Origin: Pseudoalteromonas luteoviolacea | GTDB lineage: Bacteria; Pseudomonadota; Gammaproteobacteria; Enterobacterales; Alteromonadaceae | Assembly (NCBI RefSeq): GCF_001750165.1 | Contig: NZ_CP015411.1 | Coordinates: forward strand, 2,880,001 to 2,944,000 | Direction: 5' to 3' | DNA: 64,000 bases | Shown here: positions 35,305-42,737 of the stretch, one piece after another | Layout: each line of letters opens with the position of its first letter | Position numbering within the stretch: the stretch's first letter is position 1 | The notes under the pieces: model-generated | Databases searched by the model: none | Told to the model about the DNA's origin: nothing | The model's input: the letters and a program-made list of their open reading frames with translations, nothing else | Translations under genes and position numbers: made by a program

Positions 35305-36480
35305 GTGCAAGTTCATGATTTAACCTTAATGCTCTCCCTTTTCTTCGCTTCTATTACTGGCGCAATTGTGCTCAGTGCTATCACAAGAATGAGTCAAACA
35401 ATTGAAGGGACTAGATATTGGGCAATTGCACTGGGCATATTGTCCATTGCCTATTTATCTCAACTTTCTATGCAAGGCATGCCAAGGTATGTCATGGTTA
35501 TCACTTTCAATACTTGCCTAATTCTAGGACATGCATTTTGGTTAATCGGTGCTTGGCACTTTGTCCACAAACCCCCTTCTAAACAAAAAATATTTTTGCT
35601 CATCGTGCCAATCTTAGCCTTGTCACTGGTTTTTACCTTACTGATACCGGATAGGTCACTGCGTCTGCTCGGTATTGGTGTCTGGTTACTCTTAGTCAGG
35701 GCTAATTATGCCTGGGTCCTTTGGCAACATGCAAAGCATGATAGAAACGAGTATATTGCTGTCACAATAACGGTGTCGGTTGTTCTATTGGAGCTCATAT
35801 TAAGCTTCTTTTACACACTGTATGGTGCTTTCGGAGCACTGCCAAGTATTGGCGAAAGGTTCAGCTGGGTCGGTGGGTATACTTGGGTTGTCGCATTAAT
35901 CGGTATCGTTGCAGGGGTTCCGCTCCTGATGCTTTTAAGTGTTGGACGGTTTGTTCGCAAACTAGAATATGCTGCGCATCATGATGAACTGACTGATTTG
36001 CTAAATCGCAGAGGCCTATCTAAATGCCTAGATAGTATAATGCCTTTATCTCAACGCAAATGTCGCTCACTGAGCGTCATTATGCTTGACGTTGACCACT
36101 TTAAATACATCAACGATGAGTTTGGTCACAAAACAGGCGATCAAATACTTGCACACGTTGGCAAAAAGTTAAAATCTTCTGTACGCGCTTCTGATCTCGT
36201 CACTCGCTGGGGAGGAGAAGAGTTTTGCATCGTCTTATTTGACACCTCTCCAGCTCACGCAATGCAACTAGCAGAAAAAGTCAGAGCTGCATTTTCTGAA
36301 AGTTTAGAGCAACTTAACCCTACATTAAACAACGTGACCCTAAGTGCTGGAATTGCCAACACGGAAACGGTCTCAAAAGCGGCATTTGAAGCAACACAAC
36401 TCCAAGCAGATAAAGCCCTCTACCAAGCAAAAAATAATGGCAGGGACCGAAGTGAAATGTATTTAATTGAAGATGTATAG
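35305..36480 (+). CDS. Membrane diguanylate cyclase (GGDEF, intact)
   Basis: A 391-residue protein with about six or seven N-terminal membrane helices (to about 215) and a C-terminal GGDEF domain. The active site is RWGGEEF (near 300), and the inhibitory I-site RASD lies five residues before GGEEF, as in canonical feedback-inhibited enzymes. Other motifs: DELTDLLNRRGL, MLDVDHFKYINDEFGHKTGD, ADKALYQAKNNGR. It should make c-di-GMP at the membrane. The start is GTG with AAGGA 11 bases upstream; ATG at about 35329 is an alternative. It converges with the MCE operon, seven bases apart. Confidence 0.93.
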   Translation: MQVHDLTLMLSLFFASITGAIVLSAITRMSQTIEGTRYWAIALGILSIAYLSQLSMQGMPRYVMVITFNTCLILGHAFWLIGAWHFVHKPPSKQKIFLLIVPILALSLVFTLLIPDRSLRLLGIGVWLLLVRANYAWVLWQHAKHDRNEYIAVTITVSVVLLELILSFFYTLYGAFGALPSIGERFSWVGGYTWVVALIGIVAGVPLLMLLSVGRFVRKLEYAAHHDELTDLLNRRGLSKCLDSIMPLSQRKCRSLSVIMLDVDHFKYINDEFGHKTGDQILAHVGKKLKSSVRASDLVTRWGGEEFCIVLFDTSPAHAMQLAEKVRAAFSESLEQLNPTLNNVTLSAGIANTETVSKAAFEATQLQADKALYQAKNNGRDRSEMYLIEDV

Positions 36481-36487
36481 ATCTATT

Positions 36488-37303
36488 TTAACGGGGTATA
36501 TTAGTTGAAAGCTCTTTTAAACGCATGGAAAAATACGCCGCTTTGTTTTTATCATCATTTGCTTCATACCACTGTACAGCAAGGGCATAGCAATCTTTTA
36601 TACGGTTAGTTAGCTCCAGTTCAGAAAAATGTTGTAGCGCCATTTCGATTGCAGACACTGCTCGTGCATCCTGCTCTTGCACACGCCACTTTGCATTGTA
36701 GTAAATTACAAAGGAGAAAATTTCAATGTTATCTAAAGTACCTGTCGATTTCAGCTGTTTCAGTGTTTTTAAATCACTATCAGCCTCCGCCCAATCCAAA
36801 GAGTTTGCCCCAGAGTACATCCAACTTAACCAGCGATAATAAATATGCTTTTCGCTGTCATTTTTATATGTAGCACTTAACTCGTTAGCTATACTTTCGG
36901 CCTTGGAGGCTTTCCCGAATACATACTCAAATTTAGCTTCTAGCGACTTAATGGGTAATAAAATATCAGCCCCTTCGTATTGACGCAGTGCTTTAGCTTT
37001 ATCGATCGAATCTGACGCTTGTTCAATGCGATTTTGGTTTATATGTATAGTTGCTTGTTTTAGATGTAATATCCCCATCAGCGTCAAATCATTTCGCATG
37101 TTCGCGTATTTATAACTCGTTTGATAATTGCTCAAGGCAAGGTCTAACTTTTCTTCTTGACGCTTTCTATCCCCACGGGCCATCCAAGTATTCGCTAAAT
37201 CCAAATATTTAGTAACGCGATATTGCTTCTCAGGCGCACTTGAACACCCGCTATTCAAACATGCAAATAAGATTAACATCACAACATATGTCAACTTAAT
37301 CAT
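36488..37303 (-). CDS. TPR-like lipoprotein of the MCE operon
   Basis: A 271-residue lipoprotein: signal peptide with lipobox near ACLNSGC, followed by SSAPEKQ, so outer-membrane sorting is likely. The rest is helical, with TPR-like pairs (ANTWMARGDRKRQEEKLDLALSN, LHLKQATIHINQNRIEQASDS). I do not recognise a named family. Its start overlaps the MCE gene stop by eight bases, making it the last gene of permease-ATPase-MCE-lipoprotein. In other MCE systems (Mla, Pqi, Yeb) a lipoprotein forms the outer-membrane end, for example PqiC, but those are not TPR-like, so the equivalence is only positional. Confidence 0.83.
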   Translation of the reverse strand: MIKLTYVVMLILFACLNSGCSSAPEKQYRVTKYLDLANTWMARGDRKRQEEKLDLALSNYQTSYKYANMRNDLTLMGILHLKQATIHINQNRIEQASDSIDKAKALRQYEGADILLPIKSLEAKFEYVFGKASKAESIANELSATYKNDSEKHIYYRWLSWMYSGANSLDWAEADSDLKTLKQLKSTGTLDNIEIFSFVIYYNAKWRVQEQDARAVSAIEMALQHFSELELTNRIKDCYALAVQWYEANDDKNKAAYFSMRLKELSTNIPR

Positions 37304-38333
37304 GCATCTCTATTCCAGTTGTCTGTGGCTGTTTCTCGATGCCATCTTTGAGCATAGGGTGGTTATTTAACGCCTGTAAAGTCTTATCCATTTTGTCCAA
37401 TACCTGCTGCATACTGTGTATTGCAATGGCGAATTGCTCTCGCTCACTGTGTACCTCTTTAAGCATGATCTGCATCACCGTTAAACTCTCATTTAAATTG
37501 TTTAACACGATAGGTAATTGCCTATTGGTAACATCGCCAATTATCTTGGCAGGCTCTGCATAGTTATGTAAAGTTGAGCCGGCTTGACCCATCAGGCGTT
37601 CAGTAGTGAGTAAAGTTGTATTTATTTGCTCCAATACCTTTGGCATTTGCTCTAGGACTTGTTGACTTTGAGCAAGCGTGCGTTCTGCATCCGGTAACAA
37701 ATCACTGCTTTTAACCTCTTCGCTCACGACCATCAAATTATCACTAATTTTAGCCACACGATCTAAGACCCTAAATATCGCCCCTGCCTCTGGGTTATCT
37801 TCTTTTTGAAAGTTCTGCAGAAGTTGATTTATACTGGCCAAGATACTTTCAATATCATCACCTTTTTGCGCAATAACCCCCTTATTTACATAGCTTTTTC
37901 CAAGTTCACTATTTATATGGGGAATATAGCTGTTTGGCGCTAGCTGTTCGTATTCAATCACGCTACTGGGGTCCGGTAGAATAAGCTCAAAAGTCGTTAC
38001 ATCATCAAAGATGGGATGCTGTTCACCAGCTAGTACCGCATACTTCACCACTTTATTTTGATACTCTCTAAATACCCATAGCTCAACTTCAATTAAATTC
38101 GTCTTATGATCCAACCTGAAGCCCTCTATTCGACCTACTTTTAAGCCTTTAAAATAGATAGCTGGTAATGCACTTAACCCACTCGCATCTTGCAGCACGG
38201 TTCTATAATAAGCTTTATCGGCAAAAGTATGGTTGTTCACCAAAATCATTGCTGTCATTATTACCAGCATAAGAATGCCAGCCACACCAAAGACAAGGAC
38301 GATATTATTCGTTTTTTTTACGCTATGCTGCAT
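37296..38333 (-). CDS. MCE-domain (MlaD-like) inner-membrane lipid-transport protein
   Basis: A 345-residue protein with one N-terminal membrane helix (about 11-33), then an MCE domain (about 40-120; YYRTVLQDASGLSALPAIYFKGLKVGRIEGF) and a long helical C-terminal part (about 160-330) that would form the needle or tube of a hexamer, as in MCE proteins with extended coiled coils. Such proteins move phospholipids across the periplasm. It is preceded by the ATPase at three bases and followed by an overlapping lipoprotein gene. The substrate and direction are unknown. Confidence 0.9.
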   Translation of the reverse strand: MQHSVKKTNNIVLVFGVAGILMLVIMTAMILVNNHTFADKAYYRTVLQDASGLSALPAIYFKGLKVGRIEGFRLDHKTNLIEVELWVFREYQNKVVKYAVLAGEQHPIFDDVTTFELILPDPSSVIEYEQLAPNSYIPHINSELGKSYVNKGVIAQKGDDIESILASINQLLQNFQKEDNPEAGAIFRVLDRVAKISDNLMVVSEEVKSSDLLPDAERTLAQSQQVLEQMPKVLEQINTTLLTTERLMGQAGSTLHNYAEPAKIIGDVTNRQLPIVLNNLNESLTVMQIMLKEVHSEREQFAIAIHSMQQVLDKMDKTLQALNNHPMLKDGIEKQPQTTGIEMHD

Positions 38334-38336
38334 AGG

Positions 38337-39008
38337 TTAAAACTCCGAAAAGCAGAACAATTCATTCAGTTCTAACTGCTCATCAGCCAAAGTTTCAATC
38401 ACTTCTTTGCGATTGGAGCACAAAATTAATGTCGTTCCCTGCTCCTTTAGTTGCATTAATAGCTTAAGTACATATTGTCCCCACTGCTCGTCAATTTCCG
38501 TCATTGGCGCATCCCAAATCACAGCTCTAGGTTTGAGCAATAATGCGCGGGCAAGACCAGCCAATGAGGCTTGCCCTGAGGACAGCATCTCTGTGCGTTG
38601 CGGTAAATAATGCTGCAACGCAAACTCTTCAGCCAGCGTATTAATTCGTCGATATTTTTCAGATTTACCTAGTTCTTTATAATGTCGATTCAAAGGCAGC
38701 ATCAGGTTCTCTTCTAATGTGAGGTTAGAAATGAGCCCTGACAATTGAAATACAACACCCAAGTCACGTCTAAAATCGGAGTAATCTTTCGCATTCATCG
38801 TATTTACATCTCGACCATCGACCAGCACCTGACCACTGTCAGGTCGAATAATGTCGCTTGCAATACTGAAAAACAATGTCTTACCACACCCTGAACGACC
38901 TGACACAACTAAACATCGCCCACTACTTACATGTGCATTTAAATCATTAAAAATGGTTTTGTTTTTTACAGAATGCGAAATATTTTTGAACTCAATTTGC
39001 ATTGTCAT
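38337..39008 (-). CDS. MlaF-like ABC ATPase with degenerate catalytic residues
   Basis: A 223-residue ABC ATPase. Walker A is intact (SGRSGCGKT), as is the Q-loop (VFQLSGLISNLTLEEN). The signature is LSSGQ in place of LSGGQ. Walker B reads AVIWDAP, so the catalytic Glu after the Asp is Ala, and the switch region reads LILCSNRKEV with Asn where His is expected. It should bind ATP but hydrolyse it poorly. The frame opens at 39059, but ATG 39008 overlaps the permease stop as ATGA and is preferred. It is flanked by MlaE-like and MCE genes, so it clearly belongs to that complex. Confidence 0.88.
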   Translation of the reverse strand: MTMQIEFKNISHSVKNKTIFNDLNAHVSSGRCLVVSGRSGCGKTLFFSIASDIIRPDSGQVLVDGRDVNTMNAKDYSDFRRDLGVVFQLSGLISNLTLEENLMLPLNRHYKELGKSEKYRRINTLAEEFALQHYLPQRTEMLSSGQASLAGLARALLLKPRAVIWDAPMTEIDEQWGQYVLKLLMQLKEQGTTLILCSNRKEVIETLADEQLELNELFCFSEF

Positions 39009-39754
39009 CGCCCTGTTATTATCACGTATAACAAAGTAAGTGAAACATGGATCAAACAAATTGAAATGAGCCCTCTGCCCACCGCTTTAATGTTCCGCTG
39101 CGGCACTTCAGTGATAGCTCGGTTGACTGTTAATCCGTGATAACTAGCAATTAAACTAATAAAAAGGCCAGAAAAAGCGACTTTTAGTAACATGATAACA
39201 ATATCAAACCAATGTAGCTCACTGACGAGCTTTGCAAAAAAAGTACTGACAGGTATTGACTGAAAAGCATTACTGACAATGTAGCCACCAAAAATGCCAC
39301 ATGCGACAAAATAGCTCATCAGCAACACCAAAGAAACTATCATCCCTAACACGCGAGGTGCAACAAGGTAAGAAATTGGCGACACTCCCATAGCCACTAA
39401 TGCATCAATTTCTTTACTCACCACCATGTTACCAAGCTCAGTTGTAATAGCCGTGCCAGAACGCGCTAACACAATAAAGCAAACAATAAACGGTCCCAAA
39501 TCTCGCACTATCGTAGAAATTAAGATATCGTAAATCCAATTCCCCTGCCCAATGGCCGCGAGCAACGGATAGCCTTGAACTATGATTAATGCACCTATCA
39601 ACATAGCAATAAGTACAACTAGCCCTAATGCTTCAACGCCTGTAAACCTAACTTGTCTAACAAGCACGTCAAAACTGATAGAACGATTGCGATGGAAAAA
39701 GATAAAGTCTGAAATAACGTAAGCTGAAAAAGGCAAAAATCCATATGCAATCAT
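39005..39754 (-). CDS. MlaE-family ABC permease
   Basis: A 249-residue permease of the MlaE/YrbE family with about five or six membrane helices. Family motifs include FTGVEALGLV, ALIIVQGYPLLAAIG, RSGTAITTELGNMVVSKEIDALVAMGVSPISYLVAPR (coupling helix) and a late GLTVNRA. It forms the membrane channel of the MCE transporter with the ATPase and MCE protein downstream. ATG follows GAGG. It is first in the four-gene operon 39754-36488. Confidence 0.93.
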   Translation of the reverse strand: MIAYGFLPFSAYVISDFIFFHRNRSISFDVLVRQVRFTGVEALGLVVLIAMLIGALIIVQGYPLLAAIGQGNWIYDILISTIVRDLGPFIVCFIVLARSGTAITTELGNMVVSKEIDALVAMGVSPISYLVAPRVLGMIVSLVLLMSYFVACGIFGGYIVSNAFQSIPVSTFFAKLVSELHWFDIVIMLLKVAFSGLFISLIASYHGLTVNRAITEVPQRNIKAVGRGLISICLIHVSLTLLYVIITGR

Positions 39755-40012
39755 AACTGTACCTCGTTATCAAAGTTCAGTAGATCAAGCATCAATGGTC
39801 TTCTTTACTATGGCTCATACCATTAAGATTAGCAGAACAAACTAAATATTGGCCGCGATTGATATAAAATTTATCTATACTAATCGTTCTCTGGCACACG
39901 CAATAAAAATCCGTTTTAGCACGGCCTTTTTATTGATTATTTTCATTTCAGCCTCATATAAAATATCAGTCAGAGAACACTTCGAACTAAATTGTAATCA
40001 ATAGGTGATTAT

Positions 40013-40609
40013 GTGAATTATCTAGCCCATTTATTTCTCGCAAAGGGAAATGCGCAGTCATATCATGGTAATCTGCTAGGTGATTTTCAACGCGGCTTAG
40101 AAACCACAACACTACCACAAAGTATCAAAAGCGCGTTAGACAATCATATATTGGTAGATAAATTTACTGACAGCCATCCTCTCGTTAAACAATCAAAATT
40201 ACTTTTTAGCGATAAGCGCCGACGATTTTCTGGCATTGCACTAGATGTTCTATATGATCACCTTCTTATTAAACACTGGACGCAATTTAGCTCGACTTCA
40301 TTTGAAGCGTTCAAAGAAAACAGCTACCTACTTCTTAATCAGCAACTGCCTGCGATGCACTTACCTATGCAGCGGGTGGTCGAAAACCTAATTACCAATG
40401 ACTGGTTTGCACAATATTGCACTCTCAATGGTACTCAGCAGGCACTTGATAATATTGTAAAAAGGGTAAGATTTAAAAATGAATTTAGCGGAATTGGGGT
40501 TGAAGTAGCTGAAAACCTTGATCAACTCGAAACGTCATTTTTGTGCTTTTTTCCAGAACTCATTGACCATATAAATAAGCATGGCCCAGAGCAGGAGCTC
40601 ATACTTTAA
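40013..40609 (+). CDS. acpH: Acyl carrier protein phosphodiesterase
   Basis: It removes the phosphopantetheine group from holo-ACP. The 198 residues match E. coli AcpH (193). Motifs: MNYLAHLFLA, GNLLGDFQRG, DNHILVDKFTDSHP, RRRFSGIALDVLYDHLLIKHW, with His and Asp residues of the HD-like metal site. The start is GTG 40013, with AGGTGA five bases upstream; an ATG two bases earlier is out of frame. It lies alone between the divergent MCE operon and a VOC gene. Confidence 0.92.
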   Translation: MNYLAHLFLAKGNAQSYHGNLLGDFQRGLETTTLPQSIKSALDNHILVDKFTDSHPLVKQSKLLFSDKRRRFSGIALDVLYDHLLIKHWTQFSSTSFEAFKENSYLLLNQQLPAMHLPMQRVVENLITNDWFAQYCTLNGTQQALDNIVKRVRFKNEFSGIGVEVAENLDQLETSFLCFFPELIDHINKHGPEQELIL

Positions 40610-40690
40610 GGGTGATTAGACTTTATCGTTTACAAATAAACCCCCTTCTGAAATTATGGTTATACATCAACCACACAGCTAATAACGATA

Positions 40691-41062
40691 ATGAACTTAA
40701 ATCAAGTCACACTACCTGTAAATAACATGCCTGAAGCCGTCGAGTTTTATCAACTTCTAGGCTTCAATTTAATTGTTGATACGCCGCACTATGCTCGATT
40801 TGAATGCCCAATAGGTGGCAGCTCTTTTTCTTTATCGCTAGAGACTGAAGAGTTTAAAAGCGGCGCTGTGATATATTTTGAGCACAAAGAACTTGATGAA
40901 TGGGTGGAACAGCTTGTTGCAAAAGGCATTCAATTTGAACAGTTACCAACGCTGGAACGGTATCTCTGGAAAGAAGCCATACTCGTTGACCCTTCCAATA
41001 ACAAAATCAAGCTTTATTGGGCTGGAGAAAACCGTTTAAACCCGCCTTGGCGCGTTAACTAA
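40691..41062 (+). CDS. VOC-superfamily (glyoxalase/bleomycin-resistance-like) protein
   Basis: A 123-residue single-domain protein with the beta-alpha-beta-beta-beta repeats of the vicinal-oxygen-chelate fold: LNQVTLPVNNMPEAVEFYQLLGF and EAILVDPSNNKIKLYWA. The usual metal His near the N-terminus is replaced (QVTLPV rather than HVxLxV), so enzymatic function is uncertain. Members include glyoxalase I, dioxygenases and antibiotic-binding proteins. It converges with the HD-GYP gene five bases away. Confidence 0.85.
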   Translation: MNLNQVTLPVNNMPEAVEFYQLLGFNLIVDTPHYARFECPIGGSSFSLSLETEEFKSGAVIYFEHKELDEWVEQLVAKGIQFEQLPTLERYLWKEAILVDPSNNKIKLYWAGENRLNPPWRVN

Positions 41063-41067
41063 CTCCC

Positions 41068-42720
41068 CTATGGCTTGTTATATCCGGGGATTTTGTCCGT
41101 GTCTATTTCGTCAATTTGCTCTGGTTTTAAATACTGATTTGCATAATCTAAATACACACCTGAGCTGACAAACACATCGAATAAGTCTGGATCAATGTGA
41201 TCACCCAATTTCATCTTACCCATGATAAACAAGCATTCACTGAGTGGCTTCGCGTCTTTATAAGGTCTATCAGCAGCGGTTAACGCTTCGAATATATCAG
41301 CTATGGCCATGATCCTTGCAGGTACAGACATTTGCTCTCTAGTAAGGCCCTTTGGATACCCCGTCCCATCCATTTTTTCATGATGCCCCCCTGCAAACTC
41401 AGGGACTCTTCGTAAGTGCTTGGGAAATGGTAACGCTTCAAGCATTTCCAGCGTAATATCCATATGTTTATTAATCACCAACCGCTCTTCTGTGGTGAGT
41501 GTGCCTCTAGCAATACTTAAATTATAGACTTCCTCTTGAGATAACAGAGGCTGCGCTATGCCACCGATTACTACGTTGTAATTGTCAGCCAAACTTTGAA
41601 CTCGTTGCTGATCAGCTTCTTTCATAAATTCGCCACCGATATTAGCGCGAGTTAAAAAAGCACACTCATCTTCTAACTTATCCAAAGTCTGCTGTAACTC
41701 CATTTTCAGCGTCTTGACGGTTTGCTGCTGATCCAAAGCCTCAGCTTTCATGATCCGCTTAGTATAGTCTAGCTCTATGTCTCTTTTTGCTATTTCAATC
41801 TTAGCAATAACCAATTCAATTCGATCGTATACTGAATGAAGCTTAGTAGCTTTATCCATCACATATTCAGGGATGGCAATCTTGCCGCAATCGTGCAGCC
41901 AACCAGCAAGAGAAAGCTCATGTCTATCCGCCGCCGTCATTTTAAAGTCAGCCATTGGTCCTGATTTTGCGTCATGGACTGCGCTCGCTATCATCATAGT
42001 TAACTCTGGTACTCTTCGGCAATGACCCCCTGTATAAGGCGACTTTTCATCGATTGCTTTCGCAATTAGTCTGGTAAATGCTTGAAATAACGTTTCCATA
42101 TCATCAATCAGCTGTCTATTGGTCAAAGCAACTGCTGCCAATGAGCTCATTGAACATATCAACTCAACCAGATCTGACGAGAATCTCACCACTTTGTCTT
42201 TACAGCGGGGGTTAATCAGCTGCAATACGCCATTTAAATCCCGTTCGTGGTTTGCCATAGGCACCGTTAACACAGACTGTGTGTGATAGCCTGTTTTCTT
42301 ATCCATGGCTCTGGCTGCTGATAAATCATAATCTGTGCAATCATAAACATCATCTATTCTGATCACATCTTTTTTTGCAGCTGCGAGCGCGACCAAAGCA
42401 CTTTCATTGGGAGAGCCATCATCTAAATATATTGGTATCGCAGGGAAAGGTATCTCTTTGCCTGATGTCCCTCCCATGTGTAACCCAAGCGGCTCATTAA
42501 TAAGCGTTGCAAACTTCAGTTGCGCATTTTCTGAAACCGAATAAATTGTTCCGCCTTCAGCATTGCTCAATGCAATCGCTGACTCTAAAATATGCTCTAA
42601 TAGCCTGTCAGTATCATGTTCTGATGAAAGCTCAATCGCAAGTTTAAGCAAATGCTTTAACGCGACTTGGCTCTCAATGATGTCTTCTTCAGCTACTTTG
42701 CTACGAATTGACAGATCCAT
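41068..42720 (-). CDS. GAF-HD-GYP c-di-GMP phosphodiesterase with inserted helical segment
   Basis: A 550-residue soluble protein. A GAF domain (about 40-205) is followed by HD-GYP (about 225-520). Metal and signature residues are intact: GGHCRRVPEL, GWLHDCGKIAIPEYV (HD near 277), and GGHHEKMDGTGYPKGL (GYP near 450), then ARIMAIADIFEALTAADRPYK. Between HD and GYP lies an extra segment of about 100 residues, partly coiled coil (IAKIEIAKRDIELDYTKRI, LKMELQQTLDKLEDE), absent from canonical domains. It should cleave c-di-GMP to pGpG or GMP. It is the last gene of a six-gene operon, 17 bases after the nucleotide cyclase, and may read cyclic nucleotides through GAF (inference). Confidence 0.93.
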   Translation of the reverse strand: MDLSIRSKVAEEDIIESQVALKHLLKLAIELSSEHDTDRLLEHILESAIALSNAEGGTIYSVSENAQLKFATLINEPLGLHMGGTSGKEIPFPAIPIYLDDGSPNESALVALAAAKKDVIRIDDVYDCTDYDLSAARAMDKKTGYHTQSVLTVPMANHERDLNGVLQLINPRCKDKVVRFSSDLVELICSMSSLAAVALTNRQLIDDMETLFQAFTRLIAKAIDEKSPYTGGHCRRVPELTMMIASAVHDAKSGPMADFKMTAADRHELSLAGWLHDCGKIAIPEYVMDKATKLHSVYDRIELVIAKIEIAKRDIELDYTKRIMKAEALDQQQTVKTLKMELQQTLDKLEDECAFLTRANIGGEFMKEADQQRVQSLADNYNVVIGGIAQPLLSQEEVYNLSIARGTLTTEERLVINKHMDITLEMLEALPFPKHLRRVPEFAGGHHEKMDGTGYPKGLTREQMSVPARIMAIADIFEALTAADRPYKDAKPLSECLFIMGKMKLGDHIDPDLFDVFVSSGVYLDYANQYLKPEQIDEIDTDKIPGYNKP

Positions 42721-42737
42721 GGCCCTTTACACCCATA

